A stretch of DNA of 5,574 nt from Bacteroidota bacterium. Its GTDB lineage: Bacteria > Bacteroidota > Bacteroidia > Flavobacteriales > Flavobacteriaceae. Below, in pieces: positions 1 to 5,574 of this stretch. Numbering within the stretch: the stretch's first letter is position 1; each line of letters begins with the position of its first letter. The notes beneath the pieces are model-generated. The model had not been told where the DNA came from, did no database searches, and saw only the letters and a list, made by a program, of their open reading frames with translations. The stretch spans positions 1-5,574 of the forward strand of contig JAJRPL010000369.1 of assembly GCA_024280815.1 (NCBI GenBank), given 5' to 3'. Both the position numbers and the translations under genes were made by a program.

Positions 1-1
1 A

Positions 2-733
2 TTTGGTGGTGCAACGGGTAATTTTAATGCTCATAAAGTAGCTTATCCAACTATTAATTGGAAAGAATTTGGAACAACTTTCGTTGAAAAAATATTGGGT
101 TTACATCACTCCTTCCCTACCACACAAATTGAACATTACGATCATTTAGCAGGTATTTTTGACGCTTTAAAACGTATTAATACAATCATTATTGATTTTG
201 ATAGAGATATTTGGACCTATGTTTCAATGAATTATTTTAAGCAAAAAATTAAAAAAGGCGAAGTTGGTTCTTCTGCTATGCCACATAAGGTAAATCCTAT
301 TGATTTTGAAAACTCTGAAGGTAATTTAGGATTGGCAAATGCCGTTTTTGAACATTTATCAGCAAAATTACCTATTTCGAGATTGCAACGTGACTTGACT
401 GACTCTACAGTTTTAAGAAATGTAGGCGTACCGCTAGCACACACTATTATTGGCTTTACTTCTACTTTAAAAGGGTTGAATAAACTCTTATTAAACAAAG
501 AAAAATTTGCACAAGACTTAGAAGACAACTGGGCGGTTGTAGCTGAGGCTATTCAAACCATTTTGCGTAGAGAAAACTATCCTAATCCGTATGAAGCCTT
601 AAAAGGATTGACTAGAACAAATACGGTTATCAATCAAAAAACTATGGCTGATTTTATTGATAGTTTAGATGTTGATACAACTATCAAAACAGAATTAAAA
701 GCAATTACACCAAGTAACTATACAGGTATTTAA
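2..733 (+). CDS. purB: Adenylosuccinate lyase, C-terminal part (5' end outside window)
   Basis: PurB catalyses two fumarate-releasing steps of purine synthesis: SAICAR to AICAR, and adenylosuccinate to AMP, in the cytoplasm. The frame is open from base 2, giving 243 residues, roughly the C-terminal half of a protein usually near 450 residues. The fumarase/aspartase-superfamily signature GSSAMPHKVNP lies at about bases 266-298 and continues into DFENSEGN; one of its two serines is the expected catalytic base on the flexible loop. GNFNAH near the left edge, TTQIEHYD, FDRDIW, RDLTDSTVLRN and the ending TPSNYTG all follow the E. coli-type PurB pattern. The THGQPA segment carrying the general-acid histidine would lie upstream of the window. 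A TTG at base 95 falls inside conserved sequence, so it is not the start. The TAA stop overlaps the next gene's ATG by one base, implying co-transcription. Identification is very secure. Confidence 0.97.
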   Translation, partial: FGGATGNFNAHKVAYPTINWKEFGTTFVEKILGLHHSFPTTQIEHYDHLAGIFDALKRINTIIIDFDRDIWTYVSMNYFKQKIKKGEVGSSAMPHKVNPIDFENSEGNLGLANAVFEHLSAKLPISRLQRDLTDSTVLRNVGVPLAHTIIGFTSTLKGLNKLLLNKEKFAQDLEDNWAVVAEAIQTILRRENYPNPYEALKGLTRTNTVINQKTMADFIDSLDVDTTIKTELKAITPSNYTGI

Positions 734-1092
734 TGAAATATTTAGTTCTGATATTGATTTTAATTGCCATTTCTTGTAAAAAAAACACAGGAGACATTAA
801 TCAGTTTAAAACAGGTACTTTTATTACTTTTTTAGATGATACTGATATAACTTCTGTAGCTGTAAGAAATGATAGTATCCAAATAGAAACCTATAATAAT
901 CATATTGATTCTTTCGCGATTGAATGGAAATCTAATTTTGAGTATGTTTTAACTAAAATAAATCCAGAAACAGCATTAGATAGCACACCTTTTCATATAA
1001 AAATAACAGGATTTAAAAATAATTCTTATACTTTTAAAGCCAATTACAAAGGTTCTAAATTTAAACAGAAAGGAAAAGCTGTTAAGCAGTAA
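733..1092 (+). CDS. Small lipoprotein of unknown function, coupled to purB
   Basis: This 119-residue protein begins with a short hydrophobic signal (residues 3-13) ending in AISC, with Cys15 the likely lipidated residue, followed directly by KK. This is a type II signal peptide, so the mature protein of about 105 residues should be anchored in a membrane facing the periplasm or the cell surface. The rest is polar and beta-prone, with FKTGTF at 25-30, VRNDSIQIE at 44-52, an IEW at 63-65 and YVLTKINP at 71-78; the C-terminus is lysine-rich. I recall similar small flavobacterial proteins deposited under the name 'DNA topoisomerase IV'; nothing in this sequence justifies that name. The start is fixed by the TAATG overlap with purB, which suggests translational coupling. 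Reality of the gene is well supported by the signal peptide; the function is not known. Confidence 0.88.
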   Translation: MKYLVLILILIAISCKKNTGDINQFKTGTFITFLDDTDITSVAVRNDSIQIETYNNHIDSFAIEWKSNFEYVLTKINPETALDSTPFHIKITGFKNNSYTFKANYKGSKFKQKGKAVKQ

Positions 1093-1115
1093 TCTATTAA
1101 TAACACTTAAATAAA

Positions 1116-1991
1116 ATGGCAGGCGGTTTTTTTGCATTATTAGATGATATCGCGGTATTGATGGATGATGTTGCTGTTATGGGCAAGGTTGCCACAAAAA
1201 AAACTGCAGGCATACTTGGCGATGATTTGGCTGTTAATGCTGACAAAGCCTCAGGATTTGTCTCTTCTCGTGAAATACCTGTATTATGGGCAATCACTAA
1301 AGGATCGTTTATTAATAAATTAATCATTCTACCAATTGCATTTTTATTAAGTGCTTATGCACCCATAGTTGTCATTATCGTTTTAATGCTAGGCGGTGTT
1401 TACTTGGCGTATGAAGGAGCAGAAAAAATTTACGAATATTTTGTACCACATGGGCATGGTGAAGATAGTCGTGAAGAAGAAATACTCACCGAAGAAGAAA
1501 TTTTAGCTCTTGAAAAAGAGAAAGTGAAATCTGCTATTCTAACCGATTTTATCTTATCTGTAGAAATTGTAATCATTGCATTAGGTACAGTTTTAGAAAA
1601 ACCTATTATAACACAAATTTTGGTCGTGTCTTTTGTTGCTATTATTGCAACTATTGGTGTTTATGGTATTGTAGCCCTGATAGTACGTATGGATGATTTA
1701 GGCTATAAAATGATTAAAAATAGTAAAAGCGAAAAAAGTATCTCTCATAAAATAGGCACTTTTTTAGTGAATGCATTGCCTAAAGTAATTAAAGCATTGT
1801 CTTTTATTGGCACCATTGCTTTATTATTAGTCGCAGGCGGATTATTTGTTCATAATATTGAATTCTTACACCATTTTGCAGATTTTTTACCTTCAACAAT
1901 TAAAGATTTTTTTGTTGGATTGTTGGTTGGTTTTATTGCTTTATTGATAATGAATACTGGTAAAAAAATATGGAAGCCTAAAAAAGCATAA
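1116..1991 (+). CDS. DUF808/YedI family inner-membrane protein
   Basis: The 291-residue product matches the DUF808 family, whose E. coli member is YedI (about 305 residues); the biochemical role of the family is unknown. The N-terminus is the family hallmark: MAGGFFALLDDIAVLMDD at 1-18, then KKTAGILGDDLAVNA at 28-42 and a polar stretch before WAITKGS. Hydrophobic segments suggest about five or six membrane spans, near residues 66-100 (one hairpin or two spans), 142-160, 165-190, 226-245 and 262-279. A charged cytoplasmic- or periplasmic-facing loop at 110-138 holds HGHGE and a run of glutamates. The C-terminus is basic (KKIWKPKKA), consistent with a cytoplasmic end. ATG 1116 is chosen because the conserved MAGG begins there; it lies 23 bases after the lipoprotein stop, with an A-rich leader and no Shine-Dalgarno, as usual in Bacteroidota. 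It may be read from the purB transcript. Confidence 0.93.
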   Translation: MAGGFFALLDDIAVLMDDVAVMGKVATKKTAGILGDDLAVNADKASGFVSSREIPVLWAITKGSFINKLIILPIAFLLSAYAPIVVIIVLMLGGVYLAYEGAEKIYEYFVPHGHGEDSREEEILTEEEILALEKEKVKSAILTDFILSVEIVIIALGTVLEKPIITQILVVSFVAIIATIGVYGIVALIVRMDDLGYKMIKNSKSEKSISHKIGTFLVNALPKVIKALSFIGTIALLLVAGGLFVHNIEFLHHFADFLPSTIKDFFVGLLVGFIALLIMNTGKKIWKPKKA

Positions 1992-1993
1992 CT

Positions 1994-2036
1994 ATTAGCT
2001 TAATAATTAACTATTGTTATCAAAAACACAGCTAAT
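1994..2036. repeat. Short inverted repeat flanking the upstream region of the small His/Cys gene
   Basis: ATTAGCT at 1994-2000 is matched by its exact reverse complement AGCTAAT at 2030-2036, with 29 bases between. It begins three bases after the DUF808 stop codon and ends seven bases before the TAnnTTTG element. It could be a weak hairpin ending the DUF808 transcript, or spaced half-sites for a regulator, but with only seven AT-rich base pairs and no T-tract directly after, chance is also possible. Confidence 0.3.
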
Positions 2037-2042
2037 TCTTTG

Positions 2043-2050
2043 TACCTTTG
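2043..2050 (+). promoter_or_regulatory. Candidate Bacteroidota -7 promoter element (TAnnTTTG)
   Basis: TACCTTTG matches the Bacteroidota -7 consensus TAnnTTTG at every defined position and lies in the only gap before the small exported-protein gene. The nearest upstream TTG that could act as the -33 element is at 2014-2016, 26 bases away, longer than the usual spacing of about 17-23, so the -33 part is weak. From this box, transcription would begin around base 2054, almost on top of the GTG at 2055. Confidence 0.6.
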
Positions 2051-2054
2051 TTAT

Positions 2055-2381
2055 GTGAAAAACAAGATTGCATATAGCATTTTTTCAATACTCTTAAGCT
2101 TTATTATAGTACTTCCGTTTGCAGTGCAAACGTTACATGCCTTAGAAGGGCATGAACATACTGTTTGCACTGCTGAAAACGAACAGCATTTTCACCAACA
2201 AGAAGTTAATTGTAGTGTTTATCATCAAATTATTGAATACAATTCTTTTGATTTTTCGGTTAAATTTGACTTAAAAAAGCCTCTATCTTTCAAGCATATA
2301 TCTACTTGTTTTTACCAAAAAAAATACACCTCAAGTATTCAACTTAAAGCTTCAAGAGCTCCTCCCTATTTTATTGTTTAA
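2055..2381 (+). CDS. Small exported His/Cys-containing protein upstream of TonB receptor
   Basis: From GTG 2055 the product is 108 residues: M(V)KNK, then a hydrophobic signal segment at about 6-26, then a mature part of about 80 residues. This holds HALEGHEHTVC at 28-38, HFH at 45-47, VNC at 51-53 and STC at 83-85, so seven histidines and three cysteines in all, mostly in the first third of the mature region, a plausible metal-binding patch. It ends in RAPPYFIV, resembling the RGPP/RAPP tails I recall on short flavobacterial proteins encoded before TonB receptors. The frame is also open from a TTG at 2040, but that codon overlaps the promoter-like box and puts MYLCY before the basic signal-peptide start, so GTG 2055 is preferred. 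The receptor gene follows after 104 bases with no T-tailed terminator between, suggesting one operon. A periplasmic metal-binding or accessory role is inference; no named function can be assigned. Confidence 0.8.
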   Translation: MKNKIAYSIFSILLSFIIVLPFAVQTLHALEGHEHTVCTAENEQHFHQQEVNCSVYHQIIEYNSFDFSVKFDLKKPLSFKHISTCFYQKKYTSSIQLKASRAPPYFIV

Positions 2382-2389
2382 CTAAAAAC

Positions 2390-2413
2390 ACCTAAAGAAA
2401 TTTACTTCTAGGT
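2390..2413 (+). promoter_or_regulatory. Hairpin in the gap between the small exported gene and the receptor gene
   Basis: ACCTA at 2390-2394 pairs with TAGGT at 2409-2413, and AAG at 2395-2397 pairs with CTT at 2405-2407 across a single bulged C (2408), leaving a seven-base AAATTTA loop. It starts nine bases after the small gene's stop. No T-tract follows, so it is unlikely to be an efficient intrinsic terminator; it could protect or define an mRNA end and so set the ratio of the two gene products. The function is inferred. Confidence 0.4.
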
Positions 2414-2485
2414 CACTTATAAACGGCACTTTCACATCAACAGAATTGGTGATAGTTGCTATATATTAACAATAAAACATTTAAA

Positions 2486-4675
2486 ATGAAACTATTACTT
2501 TCAATTCTATGTATAGGATTAAGCCTGTCTATACATACACAAAACACACTTTCAGGAAAAATAACAGATACAAACAACACGCCAATCACTGGTGCAGAAA
2601 TTTATCTCTCTCAAATCCATAAAGGCACTATAAGTGATGCTAAAGGAAATTACACATTAGAAAAGCTGCCCAATGGTAAAATTGACATTATCATTACTTT
2701 TTTGGGTTATGAGACGATAACAATAGTATTAGAAATGGCAGTGAACACTACTAAGAATTTTATTTTACATGAAGCTATTTATGAAATGGATGAAATCATT
2801 ATTTCAACTCCTTTCAATAAACTACAAAGCCATAATGTAATGAAAGTTGAGAATATTAAACTAACAAACACTATTATTGGGGCATTAAATTTAACTGAAA
2901 AAATGTCTGAAATCCCTGGAGTATCAACTATTGCTTCTGGAAATGGCATTGGAAAACCTGTAATTCGTGGCTTAAGTGGTAATAGAGTTTTGGTATATAC
3001 ACAAGGTGTAAAATATGAGAACTTTCAAAATGGTGAAAAACATGGTTTAGGCATTGATGAAAATGGCATTGAAAATATTGAGATAATTAAAGGACCCGCC
3101 TCCCTACTCTATGGAAGTGATGCACTTGGTGGTGTTATATATTTAGTTCCAGAAAAGTTTGAAACTTCTTCTAAGACAAGTGCAAACTTATCGTCAGTTT
3201 TTCAAAGTAATGCTATAGGGTTCTCAAATAGCTTAGGAGTAAAAACCACTAAAAATAGATTTAAATTTTTAGCCATAGCTAGCTACAATACACAATCAGA
3301 TTATGAAACAGCAGACAAAATAAGGGTAACTAATTCTAGATTTAATGCTAAAGATTTTAAAGCGGGTTTTGGATTTGAAAACGATAAATTCAATACAGAT
3401 ATTCGCTATAACTATAATCAATCATTTAACGGAATAACACATGAAATAAATGAGCAGAGCACTTCAAAAGAAGTGAAAGGTCTTTATCAAAAAATAAATA
3501 ATCATATTTTAAGTGTAAAAAATACTATTTATTATAATGCTTTAACGCTTACAACAAATTTCGGGTACACACATCACAATAGAAATTTGTTTAAAAATGA
3601 CATTAAAACTACGGATATGAATTTGAATACGATTAGCTATGATATCAAAACACACTTATTAAATACTGGTGACTTTGAAACCATTTTCGGTATTCAAGGA
3701 ATGTATCAAACCAATAAAAATTATGGTGATACTATATTTTTACCTGATGCAACTATTTTTGATTTTGGTATTTTTGCAACTTCAAATTATGAGTTCAACA
3801 ACAATACTATACAGGCAGGGATCCGTTTTGACAATAGAAATATCAACACAAAAGAACATGGTATAATTGGTAGTTCAACGCATTTTAATGCCTTAGACAA
3901 AAACTTAAATAATATTACAGGGGCTATTGGGTTAAAATCAAATCTTACAAAAAAAATTGTTTCACGTATCAATTTGGCCTTAGGTTTTAGAGCTCCTAAC
4001 CTATCAGAGCTAACATCAAATGGCTTCCATGAAGGACGTTTTGAAATTGGAAATAATGAACTTAAAAATGAAAAAAACTTCCAAATTGATGCAAATTTAG
4101 AATACTCAAACAAAACTGTTGAGTTTTTTGTCAATGGTTTTTACAACAGCATTCAAAACTATATTTTTTTAGAACCAAATGGTACCTCACTAAATAATTT
4201 TGATGTCTATACATACAATCAAGATGATTCAAAATTATATGGTGGAGAATTCGGATTTCATTTACATCCGAAAAAATACAAATGGATTCATTTAAAATCT
4301 AGTGGTGAAAGTGTTATAGGCAAAATTGACACTGGTGAGAATTTACCTAGAATTCCTGGTTTTACTATTAAAAACAATATAAAATTTGAATTTAGCATGC
4401 ATCCAAAATTTGATTCAAATTTCTTTGTTCTAAATAATAGAAATATATTTAAACAGACTAAAATCAGTGAACATGAAGATCAAGGTGAAGCTTATACGCT
4501 GTTTGACATCGGTTTTGGAAGCAATTTTAAGTTTGGTAAACTAAAAACAAAATTTTTCATCAACATTAACAATCTATTGAACAAAAATTATATTGATCAT
4601 TTGAGCGTTCTAAAAGAAGATAACATTGCTAATCCTGGAAGAAATATCTCAATCGGATTGCAATTTAAATTTTAG
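2486..4675 (+). CDS. TonB-dependent outer-membrane receptor, ZnuD-like (probable metal uptake)
   Basis: This is a complete 729-residue TonB-dependent receptor. Residues 1-19 are a signal peptide ending near HTQ; 20-95 form a carboxypeptidase-regulatory-like beta domain (LSGKITDTNN, ISDAKGNYTLEKLPNG, FLGYET) typical of Bacteroidota receptors; MDEIIIST at 101-108 is a TonB-box-like segment; the plug spans about 110-225 with GKPVIRGLSGNRV at 156-168 and IKGPASLLYGSDALGGV at 201-217; the rest is the 22-strand barrel, ending in Phe729. Barrel landmarks such as FRAPNLSEL at 501-509, the following NGFHEGRFEIGN, YNQDDSKLYGGEFGFHLHP at 587-605 and NNLLNKNYIDHLS near 705-717 follow the pattern I know from ZnuD zinc receptors. 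The long His-rich zinc-trapping loop of neisserial ZnuD is not evident, so copper, haem or another ligand remains possible. ATG 2486 is chosen over the in-frame TTG 2456 because MKLLLSILCIG is a proper signal start. Confidence 0.93.
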   Translation: MKLLLSILCIGLSLSIHTQNTLSGKITDTNNTPITGAEIYLSQIHKGTISDAKGNYTLEKLPNGKIDIIITFLGYETITIVLEMAVNTTKNFILHEAIYEMDEIIISTPFNKLQSHNVMKVENIKLTNTIIGALNLTEKMSEIPGVSTIASGNGIGKPVIRGLSGNRVLVYTQGVKYENFQNGEKHGLGIDENGIENIEIIKGPASLLYGSDALGGVIYLVPEKFETSSKTSANLSSVFQSNAIGFSNSLGVKTTKNRFKFLAIASYNTQSDYETADKIRVTNSRFNAKDFKAGFGFENDKFNTDIRYNYNQSFNGITHEINEQSTSKEVKGLYQKINNHILSVKNTIYYNALTLTTNFGYTHHNRNLFKNDIKTTDMNLNTISYDIKTHLLNTGDFETIFGIQGMYQTNKNYGDTIFLPDATIFDFGIFATSNYEFNNNTIQAGIRFDNRNINTKEHGIIGSSTHFNALDKNLNNITGAIGLKSNLTKKIVSRINLALGFRAPNLSELTSNGFHEGRFEIGNNELKNEKNFQIDANLEYSNKTVEFFVNGFYNSIQNYIFLEPNGTSLNNFDVYTYNQDDSKLYGGEFGFHLHPKKYKWIHLKSSGESVIGKIDTGENLPRIPGFTIKNNIKFEFSMHPKFDSNFFVLNNRNIFKQTKISEHEDQGEAYTLFDIGFGSNFKFGKLKTKFFININNLLNKNYIDHLSVLKEDNIANPGRNISIGLQFKF

Positions 4676-4705
4676 TAAGATTATAATGTCTTACTAGTTT
4701 TATTG
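4673..4705 (+). terminator. Intrinsic terminator hairpin overlapping the receptor stop codon
   Basis: TAGTAAGA at 4673-4680 and TCTTACTA at 4689-4696 form a perfect eight-base-pair stem around an eight-base loop, followed by GTTTTATTG, a T-rich tail. The first three bases of the stem are the receptor's TAG stop. The stem has only two G-C pairs, normal for so AT-rich a genome. It would end the small-gene/receptor transcription unit. Confidence 0.65.
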
Positions 4706-4797
4706 TTAAAGTTGGGCTCAAAAATTCATTCGCATCAAAATTTATTTTACAAAAAACATTAATTTTCAACTTTTAGATGTGTCACAAAATTATATAC

Positions 4798-4805
4798 TAT
4801 ATTTA
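4798..4805 (+). promoter_or_regulatory. Weak candidate -7 element before the metallophosphoesterase-like lipoprotein
   Basis: TATATTTA differs from TAnnTTTG only at the last base and lies 24 bases before the ATG, a sensible leader length. No TTG sits at the expected distance upstream. A short perfect palindrome, TGTGtCACA (4778-4786), lies about where the -33 region should be and could be an operator, though nine bases is too short to be sure. Because a terminator precedes this gap, the downstream gene needs its own promoter somewhere here. Confidence 0.35.
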
Positions 4806-4829
4806 CACACCTTTTTTAAATTTAAACAT

Positions 4830-5574
4830 ATGTCTTTTAAACTAAGTACCCTCCTTTATAGCTTAATTACTATCCTTTTATTTTCCTGTAAAAGTACAAG
4901 TCAAGTCACAAAAAAATCAATTGTCCCTGAAGTCTATACCAATATCCATCAAGATGAAAATGGTAAACTCTATTTAGAAAAAGACGGAACAAAGATTTAC
5001 GAAACCATTACAAACCCTGATTATACCTTGACAAATATGAAAGGCAACCCGAAAGGCACTAAAAAAGGTATTGCTTTTGATTTCGGAATTCCAGATTTTA
5101 ATGGCACCTTATATTTCGGATTTATTCCTTTTAAAGATTCTAAACATGCATTGCCAGTATATTTTAAAAGACCTTCAACCATTACTAGTGGCAAAACCAA
5201 TCTTAATATCAAACAGATGGCAGGAACCTATGATATGATTGATTGGGAACAAAACAAAAAAGGAACTTTAGGGTATCGTGTGGTGAATGAGAAAGGAGCA
5301 ATTCTCTATGACGGCATTGTTTCTTTTAATGTTACCGATGGCGGATTTGAAGTTGCTAATGGTATTATTGAAGGACCATTTGTTAATTTATTAAAATCAG
5401 ATGGTGTAACTATTTCTCTTGAAACTAACATTATAGCTACTGTAAAAATCTCTGTAGACAGTAAGGAATATAGTTCTGTAAACAGTAAGCATCATGAAAT
5501 ACAAATTGCTAATTTAGAGCCTGACACTAAATATCTATACGCAATAACTGTTGGTAATAACACGCAAAACTACA
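4830..5574 (+). CDS. Probable metallophosphoesterase lipoprotein, N-terminal part (3' end outside window)
   Basis: The frame is open from ATG 4830 to the window end (248 residues, no stop). The N-terminus is a lipoprotein signal with lipobox LFSC, Cys20 being the lipidated residue, so the enzyme should be membrane-anchored outside the cytoplasm. Residues about 35-178 are a beta-rich region I cannot assign to a named domain (LYLEKDGTKIYETI, GTKKGIAFDFGIPDFNGTLY, MAGTYDMIDWE, GAILYDGIVSF). From residue 181, EGPFVNLLKSDGVTISLET, then ATVKISV, HHEIQIANLEPDTKYLYAI, follow the fibronectin-III-like N-terminal domain of purple acid phosphatases (the usual GPYLQ...W.T...Y.V layout). In that family the calcineurin-like catalytic domain with GDxxD and GNHE metal ligands follows directly, here beyond the window, so the enzyme call is inferred. 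ATG 4830 begins a correct signal peptide and has an AT-rich leader without Shine-Dalgarno. The preceding terminator separates it from the receptor unit. Confidence 0.82.
   Translation, partial: MSFKLSTLLYSLITILLFSCKSTSQVTKKSIVPEVYTNIHQDENGKLYLEKDGTKIYETITNPDYTLTNMKGNPKGTKKGIAFDFGIPDFNGTLYFGFIPFKDSKHALPVYFKRPSTITSGKTNLNIKQMAGTYDMIDWEQNKKGTLGYRVVNEKGAILYDGIVSFNVTDGGFEVANGIIEGPFVNLLKSDGVTISLETNIIATVKISVDSKEYSSVNSKHHEIQIANLEPDTKYLYAITVGNNTQNY

Noticed and set aside
232..528. Reverse-strand 98-codon open frame inside purB
   Set aside because: It is antisense to highly conserved purB sequence, has no family resemblance and is explained as a shadow of the coding frame.
1082..1110. TTAAG/CTTAA inverted repeat around the lipoprotein stop as a terminator
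   Set aside because: Only five A/T-dominated pairs with a 19-base loop and no T-tract; expected by chance in this base composition.
1097..1327. Reverse-strand 76-codon open frame over the start of the DUF808 gene
   Set aside because: It mirrors the conserved DUF808 N-terminus on the opposite strand; no independent coding signal.
2055..2381. Small exported gene as a toxin, antitoxin or phage peptide
   Set aside because: It has a Sec-type signal segment, scattered His/Cys, a RAPP tail and a receptor neighbour, with no partner gene or toxin-like features.
2446..2480. Separate promoter directly before the receptor gene
   Set aside because: A TTG is present at 2446-2448, but no TAnnTTTG-like box follows at a suitable distance.
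2456..2485. TTG at 2456 as the receptor start
   Set aside because: It would place ten non-signal-like residues (LYINNKTFK after Met) before a perfect MKLLLS signal peptide start at ATG 2486.
3669..4134. Open frames on both strands inside the receptor gene (3669-3866 + and 3787-4134 -)
   Set aside because: Both fall within the continuous receptor barrel sequence and look like low-complexity shadows.
5021..5212. Reverse-strand 63-codon open frame inside the right-end lipoprotein gene
   Set aside because: The + strand frame has a lipobox, an open frame to the window end and a recognisable FN3-like region, so the reverse frame is a shadow.

Overview
The window is AT-rich and carries hallmarks of a marine or environmental Bacteroidota bacterium, most likely Flavobacteriaceae. 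These are a TonB-dependent receptor with an N-terminal carboxypeptidase-regulatory-like domain, several lipoproteins with short signal peptides, no Shine-Dalgarno sequences before the start codons, and TAnnTTTG-type promoter elements. All six genes lie on the + strand, and both ends of the window cut a gene.

Left block (2-1991): the C-terminal half of adenylosuccinate lyase (purB) is followed by a small lipoprotein whose ATG overlaps the purB stop by one base (TAATG). After a 23-base gap comes a DUF808/YedI-type inner-membrane protein. The spacing suggests purB and the lipoprotein are co-transcribed, possibly with the DUF808 gene too.

Middle block (about 1992-4705): a His/Cys-containing small exported protein (start best placed at GTG 2055, directly behind a perfect TAnnTTTG element) precedes a 729-residue TonB-dependent outer-membrane receptor (start best placed at ATG 2486). 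The receptor's plug and C-terminal barrel follow the pattern of ZnuD-type zinc receptors. A hairpin lies in the 104-base gap between the two genes, and a hairpin terminator that includes the receptor's own stop codon closes the block. The simplest reading is a two-gene metal-acquisition unit, with zinc the best guess, but the substrate is inferred.

Right block (4706-5574): a 154-base intergenic stretch with a weak candidate promoter leads into a lipoprotein that runs off the window end with no stop. Its last visible part looks like the fibronectin-III-like N-terminal domain that precedes the catalytic domain in purple-acid-phosphatase-type metallophosphoesterases.

I see no RNA gene, CRISPR array, insertion sequence, or long direct repeat. 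Nothing here amounts to a clearly new system. The points most worth a second look are the near-leaderless GTG start of the small His/Cys protein and its pairing with the ZnuD-like receptor.
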